Assembly (NCBI GenBank): GCA_030727885.1
Contig: JANRAT010000160.1
Span: 1-5,744, forward strand
From: Rhodospirillales bacterium
Lineage (GTDB): Bacteria; Pseudomonadota; Alphaproteobacteria; Rhodospirillales; Casp-alpha2
Direction of reading: 5' to 3'
DNA length: 5,744 bases
Both the position numbers and the translations under genes were made by a program. How positions within the stretch are numbered: the first letter of the stretch is position 1; each line of letters starts with the position of its first letter. Shown here piece by piece: positions 1 through 5,744 of this stretch. The notes beneath the pieces were generated by a model, which was not told the origin of the DNA, made no database searches, and worked only from the letters and a program-made list of their open reading frames with translations.

Positions 1-130
1 AACCTAGATGGCGATACCGAACTTTCGGGACCCGGCCAAAACGCGGGGGCTATCGCGTTTCAACGGCAATATATTCCCAAGCGCGTATCTCTTCAAATAT
101 AATACGTTAACGCACGAAAGTGTGATCGCA
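1..130. other. Left-edge region with no supported gene
   Basis: This stretch lies downstream of the minus-strand cupin gene. I find no coding region with recognisable protein features. A plus-strand open frame running from about position 8 into the cupin gene has no family resemblance and looks like a shadow frame. There is a TATAAT-like hexamer at 98-103 on the plus strand, but no convincing -35 element upstream of it. A short palindrome (CCGAACTTTCGG, 17-28) is too tight and lacks the T-run needed for an intrinsic terminator. The region is probably a spacer between the cupin gene and a gene outside the window. Confidence 0.5.
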
Positions 131-463
131 TCAATCGACGATAAAAAGCTTTGCCCCCACTTTTGTCTGCGATCTGTGCGGCTCATCACCGAAATCTGAC
201 ACCTGATAACTCATGCCCGGTTTCATGACGAAACTGCGTCCATCGCGCAATTCGCTCGTCAATTCGCCTTCCATCACATACAGAATATGCCCGCGATCAC
301 ACCAGTGATCCGCCAGATATCCGGCAGAATATTCAACGACGCGGATACGGATGTCGCCCACATTGATTGTCCGCCAGATCGCTTGCCCGGTTTCCCCAGG
401 GTGTATCTCTCCTGGTACTGTATCCCAATCCGTCAAAGTAAAGGGTAGTGTTGGGATTTTCAT
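131..463 (-). CDS. DHCW-motif cupin-fold protein (small single-domain cupin)
   Basis: This encodes a 110-residue protein that is a single cupin beta-barrel. The characteristic segment ADHWCDRGH (residues 51-59) gives His53, Cys55 and His59. Glu65 follows in EGEL, and the second cupin motif runs from PGMSYQVSD to His96. These residues are the likely metal-site candidates. The family is known as 'DHCW motif cupin fold' proteins, which are about this length and have no established reaction; a sugar- or metabolite-binding, isomerase or dioxygenase role is possible. The start is supported by GGAG at 470-473 (read on the minus strand), 6 nt before the ATG. The gene begins 18 nt after the stop of the Phd-aldolase gene, so the two are very probably co-transcribed, and the cupin may act on the aldolase's substrate or product. 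The protein has no signal peptide or membrane segment and should be cytoplasmic. Family assignment is firm; function is unknown. Confidence 0.9.
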   Translation of the reverse strand: MKIPTLPFTLTDWDTVPGEIHPGETGQAIWRTINVGDIRIRVVEYSAGYLADHWCDRGHILYVMEGELTSELRDGRSFVMKPGMSYQVSDFGDEPHRSQTKVGAKLFIVD

Positions 464-481
464 CTATATCTCCGCTTGGTT
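464..481 (-). promoter_or_regulatory. Ribosome binding site and short spacer of the cupin gene
   Basis: The 18-nt gap between the aldolase stop and the cupin ATG contains GCGGAG on the minus strand. Its GGAG core lies at 473-470, 6 nt from the start codon. There is no room for a separate promoter or terminator, which supports an aldolase-cupin operon. Confidence 0.65.
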
Positions 482-1330
482 TCAGCGTGCCTTGGGGTTA
501 GCCCAGGCACTATATGATTTGAATTTCTCCAGAACGACATCCATGTCGCCAACCGTAAGCAGTTGAGGTTTGCCGACGGCCAGAGCCTTCAGATATTGCG
601 CAGCCAGGGTTTCGATCTCAACGGCCCGCTTCAAGGCATCTTCCAGATCTCGACCCATTACCAGCATACCGTGATTGGCCATCAGACAAGCCAGTCTTCC
701 ATCCAAAGCCGTCAGCACGGCATCCGCCAGTTTCTCCGTGCCAAAGGTCGCATAAGGTGCACAGCGGATATCGCGGCCACCGGCAACAGCAACCATATAA
801 TGAAACGGCGGGATTGAGCGCCCGAGGCATGCCAGAGTCGTAGCATTGATCGAATGCGTATGCAGTAATGCCCCAGCCTCCGGTTTTGCCGCCATAACGC
901 GGCAATGAAAGTGCCACTCGCTTGACGGATTACGGCTACCGCGCAGTACCCTGCCTTCATAATTGATTTTAACGATATCAACCGGTTCTGTTTTGTCATA
1001 ATCAAGACCGGATGGCGTTATCAGTAAACCACCATCCACCCGCACCGACGCATTCCCACTGGCCCCCTGATTAAGGCCGATCTTGTTCATTTGTCGGCAA
1101 GTATCGATTAAGGCTCTGCGCTTATCATAGTCCGGCAAATCACTGCCGACAGGATGACCAAACGAAGTCTCGGCTTCGTCACCACCAAATACTGGCAACA
1201 ATCGGGCCACGGCGCGACCGCGCCGTGTGATGACGACTTCATGTCCTTGCTCACTCTCAGCCAACAACCGAGAAAACCGTTGATTGGCCTCAGTTGCATT
1301 GACGAGAAGTGTCGGATGATCTTTTGACAT
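482..1330 (-). CDS. Phd/YefM antitoxin-like domain fused to a FucA-type class II aldolase
   Basis: This encodes a 282-residue protein with two domains. Residues about 7-48 resemble the Phd/YefM antitoxin DNA-binding domain, with NATEANQRFSRLL, then EVVITRRGRAVARLLPV. Residues about 66-282 form a complete class II aldolase. Zn ligands Glu138 (SSEWHFH), His157 and His159 (HTHS) and His220 (NHGM) have the same spacings, 19 and 61 residues, as Glu73/His92/His94/His155 of E. coli FucA. The offset is 65, so the Phd part is an N-terminal addition rather than a replacement. Such aldolases cleave ketose-1-phosphates to DHAP and an aldehyde. With mtnA in the locus, a 5-(methylthio)- or 5-deoxyribulose-1-phosphate substrate is plausible; an OtnC-like decarboxylase role, suggested by the DenD-like neighbour, is the alternative. 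The ATG at 1330 has only a weak ribosome site. An in-frame TTG at 1138-1136 could start the aldolase alone but has no clear Shine-Dalgarno. No toxin gene is visible nearby. Confidence 0.9.
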   Translation of the reverse strand: MSKDHPTLLVNATEANQRFSRLLAESEQGHEVVITRRGRAVARLLPVFGGDEAETSFGHPVGSDLPDYDKRRALIDTCRQMNKIGLNQGASGNASVRVDGGLLITPSGLDYDKTEPVDIVKINYEGRVLRGSRNPSSEWHFHCRVMAAKPEAGALLHTHSINATTLACLGRSIPPFHYMVAVAGGRDIRCAPYATFGTEKLADAVLTALDGRLACLMANHGMLVMGRDLEDALKRAVEIETLAAQYLKALAVGKPQLLTVGDMDVVLEKFKSYSAWANPKAR

Positions 1331-1334
1331 TTTT

Positions 1335-1370
1335 AATTAGTTACATACCTATTTAGTAATGTCACTATTT
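1335..1370. promoter_or_regulatory. Imperfect inverted repeat upstream of the Phd-aldolase gene (candidate operator)
   Basis: The arms AATTAGTTACAT (1335-1346) and ATGTCACTATTT (1359-1370) are complementary at 10 of 12 positions, with a 12-nt spacer. The right-hand sequence motif of each half is GTNAC next to ACAT/ATGT. The element starts 4 nt upstream of the Phd-aldolase start codon, a usual place for an autoregulatory operator. Phd/YefM antitoxins are known to bind palindromes in their own promoters, so this is a natural candidate target. As RNA it could also form an AU-rich hairpin just before the start codon. The repeat is seen directly; its function is inferred. Confidence 0.4.
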
Positions 1371-1399
1371 ATATATCATATGCATAAATTATATATCAT
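1369..1399. repeat. 11-bp direct repeat with 20-bp periodicity in the divergent promoter region
   Basis: TTATATATCAT occurs exactly at 1369-1379 and again at 1389-1399, a period of 20 bp or about two helical turns. The 8-bp palindrome TATGCATA (1379-1386) lies between the copies. Tandem boxes two turns apart on one DNA face are typical of sites for regulators that bind cooperatively. The region is AT-rich, so chance similarity is possible, but an exact 11-mer pair in a 164-bp gap is worth noting. The element could serve either of the divergent genes. Confidence 0.4.
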
Positions 1400-1418
1400 C
1401 GCGCTATAAATTGTCCAA
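1388..1418 (-). promoter_or_regulatory. Possible promoter for the Phd-aldolase/cupin operon
   Basis: On the minus strand a perfect TATAAT (1393-1388) is preceded by TTGGAC (1418-1413), with a 19-nt spacer. The -35 element is poor and the spacer is longer than ideal. The -10 hexamer lies inside the second copy of the direct repeat, so a regulator bound there would block it. A transcript from here would have a leader of roughly 50 nt containing the inverted repeat. This is a tentative call in an AT-rich stretch where such hexamers can arise by chance. Confidence 0.25.
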
Positions 1419-1485
1419 ACATTGACGATTGACTACGGATGCCATCCAATTAGCCCCGTTAATTCTTCCATGCTTTCAACATTGT

Positions 1486-1490
1486 GAGGT
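1486..1490 (+). promoter_or_regulatory. Shine-Dalgarno that fixes the lyase start
   Basis: GAGGT lies 4 nt before the ATG at 1495 and is a five-base match to the anti-Shine-Dalgarno complement. The open frame continues upstream to a TTG at 1429, but the extra 22 residues show no family similarity and lack a comparable ribosome site. This supports 1495 as the true start. Confidence 0.7.
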
Positions 1491-1494
1491 TTTC

Positions 1495-2835
1495 ATGGGT
1501 GCCTATGTGATCGACAGCGAACTGTTTCGCGATCAATTCTCCACTGCTGTGACGCGGGAGATATTCTCGGATCTCCGGACAGTTCAGGCATGGCTTGATG
1601 TCGAGGTTGCTCTGGCAGAGGCACAGGCATCCCTTGGCATTATCCCTGTCGCATCAGCCGAAGCCATCCGAAACGCCGGCAACGCCGAACTTTATGACCT
1701 GGCGGAAATGAAACTGGAAATGGACCGCACAGCGCATCCGATCGTGCCGCTGGTGCGGATGATTGCATCTAAGTGTGCAGACGATCTCGGACAATATGTT
1801 CACTGGGGCGCGACCACTCAGGATATCATTGATACAGGCATGATCCTGCAAATCCGTGACGCCGTGGAAGTGATCGACGCACGCCTTGTTACCCTTGCCG
1901 ACAGCTTGATGGACCACGCTGTAACACATGCGGCGACAGCCATGCCGGGGCGCACCCATGGCCAGCATGCCCAGCCTGTGACCTTCGGCTACAAGGCGGC
2001 GATCTGGCTTGACGAAATCCGTCGCCACCAGACCCGTCTGGATGAGATGCGCCCCCGTTTGCTGGTCGGCCAATTCGGCGGCGCTGTCGGCACACTGGCA
2101 GCGCTCGGCGATCAGGGATTTGCAGTCCGGGCCAAGCTGATGGAAATTCTGGAACTTGGCGAGCCCGCCATCACTTGGCATACCGCACGCGACAGGCTGG
2201 TCGAATTGATTTCACTGATGGCGATGATTGCCGGCAGTTGCGGGAAAATCGCCCACGAAGTGTATCTGATGCAGAAAACCGAATTGCAGGAAGTGGAAGA
2301 ACCCAATCCATCGGGCAAGGTCGGCTCGTCAACCATGCCGCACAAACGCAATCCGGCGATCTGTGAAGGCATTGTTGCCCTGGCCCGCACTGTACGGTCA
2401 TCGGTACCGCTGGCATTTGAGACGCTTATCGGTGAACATGAACGCGATAAAATATCACTGCAGACGGAGCGGGAATTCATCTCTCGCACGATTTGCCAGA
2501 CCGATGCCGCGCTGGCCAAGACCATTGTCGTTTGTGAAGGTCTGGATGTGCGCGCCGCCAACATGCGTCGCAACCTTGATATAACCAAGGGACTGACACT
2601 TAGCGAAGCCGTGATGATGGCCCTTGGTGAAAAGCTGGGCCGCCAGAAAGCGCATGATATCCTGCATGCCGCCTGCACGACGGCGTTCAAGGAAAACACC
2701 ACCATGCGAGACGCCCTGATGCAGCTCACTGAAGTCACGGATGTACTTGGAGATGACGAAATCGATGCGCTTTTGGATCCGGAAGCCTATATCGGCTTGG
2801 CTGCCCGGATGGCGCGCGATGTCGCTGAAGGCTAA
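1495..2835 (+). CDS. Fumarase/aspartase-superfamily lyase, adenylosuccinate lyase/carboxymuconate cycloisomerase-like
   Basis: This encodes a 446-residue cytoplasmic enzyme of the class II fumarase/aspartase superfamily, in which homotetramers usually eliminate fumarate from a substituted succinate. All three conserved blocks are visible: GATTQD (residues 105-110), GRTHGQHAQPVTFG (152-165, with the TH histidine at 155), and the signature loop SSTMPHKRNP (278-287), whose serine is the expected catalytic base. The region after about residue 365 fits the adenylosuccinate lyase C-terminal domain. The N-terminus (FSDLRTVQAWLDVEVALAEAQ) is closer to PcaB-like proteins than to housekeeping PurB. Because the neighbours are catabolic, a dedicated lyase for an amino- or carboxy-substituted succinate is more likely than purine synthesis, but the substrate cannot be read from sequence. 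The gene is divergent from the Phd-aldolase gene and shares the regulatory gap. Its stop codon overlaps that of the convergent DenD-like gene. Confidence 0.88.
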   Translation: MGAYVIDSELFRDQFSTAVTREIFSDLRTVQAWLDVEVALAEAQASLGIIPVASAEAIRNAGNAELYDLAEMKLEMDRTAHPIVPLVRMIASKCADDLGQYVHWGATTQDIIDTGMILQIRDAVEVIDARLVTLADSLMDHAVTHAATAMPGRTHGQHAQPVTFGYKAAIWLDEIRRHQTRLDEMRPRLLVGQFGGAVGTLAALGDQGFAVRAKLMEILELGEPAITWHTARDRLVELISLMAMIAGSCGKIAHEVYLMQKTELQEVEEPNPSGKVGSSTMPHKRNPAICEGIVALARTVRSSVPLAFETLIGEHERDKISLQTEREFISRTICQTDAALAKTIVVCEGLDVRAANMRRNLDITKGLTLSEAVMMALGEKLGRQKAHDILHAACTTAFKENTTMRDALMQLTEVTDVLGDDEIDALLDPEAYIGLAARMARDVAEG

Positions 2836-3785
2836 CCCGGCAAGTAGTCCTCAACAAATTTCTCAATGATCGCCTCAAGGCCGCTGTCTGACGGACAGCC
2901 CAATGCCAGCGCCCTTGATGCATCCATCGCAACCGGCCAGCTGCCGACGATGGCCCTGACGGTGGTGTCTGGTGTATCAGCGATAGAGCCAAGTTTAATC
3001 TTATATTTGGTAGCTACGACTTCTGTTGCCTTGATCATCTCGGCAACCGAGACGGAAATATTGGGCAGATTGATGACTCTGTCATCGCCGAATGCCGCCG
3101 CGGGCGCATCCATAAGCGCCATCAGGCCACCTATACAGGTCGAGTAACTGCCGACACAAAGTGTCATATCGCGGGGAACCGGCAGATGGCAGACATCCCC
3201 GGTTAACGGCTCACGGATGACACCGCTGGCAAAGCTGGATGCTGCCGTATTCGGTTTACCCGGACGAACGATAATGGTCGGTAGACGCCCGACACGGCCA
3301 TCAATAAAACCTTTGCGGCTCATGTCGTTGATCAGCATTTCCATGACTGCCTTGGTCATGCCGTAGGTATTCTGCGGCACTGGCCGGGTCATCGCATCGA
3401 CTCTGGATGGCATCGCTGAGCCACCGAAAATTGCCAGGCTTGATGTAAACAGAATTTTCGTTTTCGGGCCATTGGTGCGCGCCGCCTCAAGCACACAACG
3501 ACCACCGTCCAGATTAACCCGCATTGCCGCATCAAAATCGGCTTCGGAACCGGCGCTGACCATCGAAGCCAAATGCACCACGCAATCCGCCCCGGCAACG
3601 ACTGACAGGACCGTTTTGGGATCGGTGATGTCGCCACTGACCACCTTGACCTTACCTTCCAGCGAACCCAACCCGGCAGCGGGCACGGCGATATCGAACA
3701 GGGTTACGGCATCCCCCCGGGCAACACATCGTTCGGCAATCAGGCGACCGAGAAATCCGGTGCCGCCGGTAATCGTAATTTTCAT
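2832..3785 (-). CDS. DenD-like NAD(P)-dependent dehydrogenase/epimerase (extended SDR)
   Basis: This encodes a 317-residue extended short-chain dehydrogenase/reductase. The Rossmann motif GGTGFLG is at residues 7-13, and Asp31 at the end of the second strand favours NAD. The active site shows Ser115/Ser116 (FTSS) and Tyr141-x3-Lys145 (YGMTK). The block RLPTIIVRPGKPNTAASSFA, followed by GVIREPL, and the near-C-terminal GSWPVAMDASRA are typical of the D-erythronate dehydrogenase (DenD) family, which oxidises a four-carbon sugar acid at C2. A related hydroxy-acid or sugar substrate is likely here; the other tetronate genes (otnI, otnK) are not visible. I chose the ATG at 3785 because the Rossmann fold begins there. 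The frame stays open for 48 more codons, but these overlap the dioxygenase gene and are not SDR-like. The gene starts 4 nt after the dioxygenase stop, implying translational coupling, and its own Shine-Dalgarno is weak. Confidence 0.88.
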   Translation of the reverse strand: MKITITGGTGFLGRLIAERCVARGDAVTLFDIAVPAAGLGSLEGKVKVVSGDITDPKTVLSVVAGADCVVHLASMVSAGSEADFDAAMRVNLDGGRCVLEAARTNGPKTKILFTSSLAIFGGSAMPSRVDAMTRPVPQNTYGMTKAVMEMLINDMSRKGFIDGRVGRLPTIIVRPGKPNTAASSFASGVIREPLTGDVCHLPVPRDMTLCVGSYSTCIGGLMALMDAPAAAFGDDRVINLPNISVSVAEMIKATEVVATKYKIKLGSIADTPDTTVRAIVGSWPVAMDASRALALGCPSDSGLEAIIEKFVEDYLPG

Positions 3786-3789
3786 CTGT

Positions 3790-4596
3790 TTATTCCGCTG
3801 CTGATCTGGATGCTGATCTTTCCGCAAGATTGGAGAGACAATCGTCAGCCAAGGGCACAATCGGTGTGAAATCGCGGTGCGCAATCCACGGCTTTCTGGT
3901 GTGCTTGGTGATGTGGTTGGAAACCGCACACAGGCTCAAATAAACGATGACCCGGTCCCAGGGTGATATGTTCGGCGGGCTGGCGTGCACCAGATTGCCA
4001 TGGAACAGCAGAACCGAACCCGGCGCACCGGTCGGCGCCACCACACCGCCTTCATTGGCCAGTTCGAGGACCGACTGCCGATCCAGCGTCCATAATGGAT
4101 AGCTGGTTGTTTCCAGGTCATGACCGGCTTCTACAACGCCTTTTTTATGGCTGCCAGGAATGAACAGCAAAGGTCCATTGGCCGCTGTCACTTCATCCAG
4201 AAACACCGAAATATTCATGGCCCGCGCTTCCGGCATGCCGTCGTCCCGATGCCATGTGCCGAAATCCTGATGCCATTGCCAGATATCACCATCGAACGCC
4301 GCTTTTGCGTTGATCTTGTACTGGTGCATGTAAACCTGCTCGCCAAGGATTTGCATGATTGGCTCAACCAGGCGCGGATGTGCCCCAAGCATACGGTGCG
4401 CTTCGTTGTAGGTATGCGCGGCAAAGGCAATCCTCGGCACGCCGGATTTCTCGCGCCAGATCTCTTCACGATCAGAGGCATATATTTCACTCGCAGCAGA
4501 TTTCAAAGCTGCCGCTTCTGATTTGGAAAACAGGCCGGGCAGGAACAAATAGCCCTTTTCATCAAACTCTTCGAGTTGTTCTTCGGTCAGCTTCAT
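3790..4596 (-). CDS. Phytanoyl-CoA dioxygenase family protein, EctD-like Fe(II)/2-oxoglutarate hydroxylase
   Basis: This encodes a 268-residue non-haem Fe(II)/2-oxoglutarate-dependent dioxygenase. The iron triad is His109-x-Asp111 (WHQDF) and His204 (GNLVHAS). Arg215, 11 residues after the distal His, is the expected 2-oxoglutarate anchor, the same spacing as His248/Arg259 in EctD. The stretch TWHRDDGMPEARAMNISVFL and the following NGPLLFIPGSHKKG resemble ectoine hydroxylase closely, but no ectABC genes are in the window, so ectoine need not be the substrate. Family members hydroxylate small polar metabolites or oxidatively remove side groups. The ATG at 4596 is chosen over the ATG at 4611 because a strong GGAGG lies 6 nt before it; the upstream ATG overlaps that site. 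The gene is 75 nt downstream of mtnA and 4 nt upstream of the DenD-like gene, so hydroxylation followed by NAD-dependent oxidation of the new alcohol is an attractive but unproven order of steps. Confidence 0.9.
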   Translation of the reverse strand: MKLTEEQLEEFDEKGYLFLPGLFSKSEAAALKSAASEIYASDREEIWREKSGVPRIAFAAHTYNEAHRMLGAHPRLVEPIMQILGEQVYMHQYKINAKAAFDGDIWQWHQDFGTWHRDDGMPEARAMNISVFLDEVTAANGPLLFIPGSHKKGVVEAGHDLETTSYPLWTLDRQSVLELANEGGVVAPTGAPGSVLLFHGNLVHASPPNISPWDRVIVYLSLCAVSNHITKHTRKPWIAHRDFTPIVPLADDCLSNLAERSASRSAAE

Positions 4597-4602
4597 GATT
4601 TT

Positions 4603-4607
4603 CCTCC
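4603..4607 (-). promoter_or_regulatory. Strong Shine-Dalgarno that fixes the dioxygenase start
   Basis: On the minus strand GGAGG (4607-4603) stands 6 nt before the ATG at 4596. It is the strongest ribosome site in the window. It lies between two in-frame ATG codons and so argues against the upstream one at 4611. Confidence 0.75.
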
Positions 4608-4671
4608 GCATAGGGTATTCTTATTTTTATGGCTCAATATAACAGAATAAATGGGGAAACCAGCAACAAGC

Positions 4672-5744
4672 CTACGTTTTATCTTTAAACAGCCCCACTA
4701 ATCCGGCTTTCGATGCCTTGCAGACCCCGCGCTCGGTAATCAGTCCCGTCACCAGTCTGGCCGGGGTCACATCAAAGGCAGGATTACCGCCCTTTGCACC
4801 GTCAGGCACGATTTCGACCGTGACAACCTCGCCTGCTGCCGTCTTGCCCTGGATTTTCGTCACTTCGTCGGCAGAGCGTTCCTCAATCGGGATATCGCGA
4901 CCATCCTCCAGCGTCCAGTCGATAGTCGGTGATGGCAGCGCGACATAGAACGGCACTTTATTGTCATGCGCCGCCAGTGCCTTGAGATAAGTGCCGATTT
5001 TGTTGCAGACATCGCCCGCTGCCGTAGTCCGGTCCGTGCCGACAATACACATGTCGACCCGCCCTTCCTGCATCAGATGGCCGCCGGCGTTATCAGCGAT
5101 GATCGTTAATGGCACGCCGTGCCGGCCCAACTCCCAAGCCGTCAGGCTGGCACCCTGATTGCGGGGCCGGGTTTCGTCGACCCAGACATGCAGCGGGATA
5201 CCGGCATCAAAGGCCTTGTAGATCGGTGCCAACGCCGTTCCCCAATCAACCGTGGCCAGCCAACCGGCGTTACAATGGGTCAGGATATTGATGGTGTCTG
5301 ATTTCTTCGCATGCAGATCGCGGATCAACTTCAGGCCGTGATCGCCAATGGATGAGCAGATCGCAACGTCTTCGTCGCAAATTTCTGCGGCACGTTGATA
5401 AGCTGCTTTTGACCGCTGATTATCCGACAGCGGCTCAAGCAATTTCGACATTTCATCCAATGCCCAGCGCAGATTGACCGCCGTCGGCCGTGTCGACAGC
5501 AATTTGTCGTAAGCGTTGCCGAGACTTTCGTTCGAAGCATCGGCCTGCATCGCCAACGCCATGCCATAGGCCGCCGTCGCTCCGATCAAAGGAGCGCCCC
5601 TGACCAGCATATCCTTGATCGCCCGGGCCGCATCTTCGACTGATTTCAAGGTTACCGTGACAAAATCGAATGGCAAGCGGGTCTGGTCGATGATCTCGAC
5701 CGACCAGCCGTCTGCTGCCAGCCAAATGGTCCGGTATGGTACAC
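4672..5744 (-). CDS. mtnA: S-methyl-5-thioribose-1-phosphate isomerase (5' end cut by window edge)
   Basis: This enzyme converts 5-methylthioribose-1-phosphate to 5-methylthioribulose-1-phosphate in the methionine salvage pathway, and also acts on 5-deoxyribose-1-phosphate in DHAP shunts. The frame is open to the window edge. Visible residues begin [13 protein letters not shown], then [12 protein letters not shown], the usual MtnA N-terminus, so only a few codons are missing; the TTG at 5676 is internal and not a start. There are 356 visible residues against about 360-370 in the family. The catalytic Cys lies in THCNAG (residue 157 from the first visible codon) and the catalytic Asp in [10 protein letters not shown] (residue 237). 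The 80-residue spacing equals that of Cys160/Asp240 in B. subtilis Mtn[25 protein letters not shown] and [16 protein letters not shown] are further family blocks, and they argue against the eIF2B-like relatives. It is probably the upstream gene of a unit continuing into the dioxygenase. A kinase (mtnK) or phosphorylase (mtnP) could lie just beyond the edge. Confidence 0.95.
   Translation of the reverse strand, partial: VPYRTIWLAADGWSVEIIDQTRLPFDFVTVTLKSVEDAARAIKDMLVRGAPLIGATAAYGMALAMQADASNESLGNAYDKLLSTRPTAVNLRWALDEMSKLLEPLSDNQRSKAAYQRAAEICDEDVAICSSIGDHGLKLIRDLHAKKSDTINILTHCNAGWLATVDWGTALAPIYKAFDAGIPLHVWVDETRPRNQGASLTAWELGRHGVPLTIIADNAGGHLMQEGRVDMCIVGTDRTTAAGDVCNKIGTYLKALAAHDNKVPFYVALPSPTIDWTLEDGRDIPIEERSADEVTKIQGKTAAGEVVTVEIVPDGAKGGNPAFDVTPARLVTGLITERGVCKASKAGLVGLFKDKT

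Noticed and set aside
111..124. Short hairpin CGCAC-GAAA-GTGTG after the cupin gene as a terminator
   Set aside because: It pairs (with a G-T wobble) only as plus-strand RNA, has five pairs and no following T-run; the minus-strand transcript of the cupin would carry a mismatch.
482..1330. A classical toxin-antitoxin pair
   Set aside because: The Phd-like domain continues into an aldolase, and no Doc, RelE or YoeB-like toxin gene is visible on either side within the window.
1341..1346. Minus-strand ATG directly followed by TAA, a start-stop element upstream of the aldolase
   Set aside because: It has no properly spaced ribosome site and lies in an AT-rich repeat arm, so it is probably coincidental.
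1429..1494. N-terminal extension of the lyase from a TTG at 1429
   Set aside because: The 22 added residues show no superfamily similarity, and the ATG at 1495 has a GAGGT ribosome site 4 nt upstream.
1654..2738. Long minus-strand open frames within the lyase gene
   Set aside because: They are opposite-strand shadows with no recognisable domains, whereas the plus-strand frame has complete catalytic motifs.
3786..3929. 48-residue N-terminal extension of the DenD-like protein
   Set aside because: It overlaps the end of the dioxygenase gene in another frame, is not SDR-like, and would place the Rossmann motif unusually far from the N-terminus.
4636..4666. Possible minus-strand promoter before the dioxygenase (TTGCTG, 19-nt spacer, TATATT)
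   Set aside because: Both hexamers are imperfect and the spacer is long. The 75-nt gap after mtnA also contains no terminator hairpin, so co-transcription with mtnA is the simpler reading.

Overview
The window reads as a catabolic or salvage locus from a proteobacterium, most likely an alphaproteobacterium. That assignment rests on protein resemblance, compact gene packing and moderate GC by eye; no taxonomic marker is present. It holds six protein genes and no RNA genes, insertion sequences, CRISPR arrays or clear terminators.

Layout from right to left: mtnA (methylthioribose-1-phosphate isomerase, minus strand, missing only its first few codons at the right edge), an EctD-like Fe(II)/2-oxoglutarate dioxygenase of the phytanoyl-CoA dioxygenase family (minus), and a DenD-like NAD(P)-dependent dehydrogenase/epimerase (minus, 4 nt after the dioxygenase). 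These three look like one transcription unit. A fumarase/aspartase-superfamily lyase of PurB/PcaB type lies on the plus strand and converges on the DenD-like gene, so that the two stop codons overlap. An AT-rich divergent intergenic region (1331-1494) follows. It holds an imperfect inverted repeat and an 11-bp direct repeat with 20-bp periodicity. To its left, on the minus strand, are a class II aldolase carrying an N-terminal Phd/YefM antitoxin-like domain, and a small DHCW-motif cupin 18 nt downstream. Positions 1-130 hold no gene I can support.

How the genes may work together: MtnA makes 5-substituted ribulose-1-phosphates, and FucA-type class II aldolases can split such compounds to DHAP plus an aldehyde. 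This is the known 'DHAP shunt' for methylthioadenosine and 5'-deoxyadenosine by-products. Having both in one locus suggests a related pathway. The dioxygenase, DenD-like dehydrogenase and lyase are not standard shunt members, so the pathway may act on another 5-modified nucleoside or sugar acid, or two pathways may sit side by side. The most unusual item is the Phd-aldolase fusion: a DNA-binding-type domain joined to a complete metabolic enzyme, next to operator-like repeats. This suggests an enzyme that controls its own promoter.
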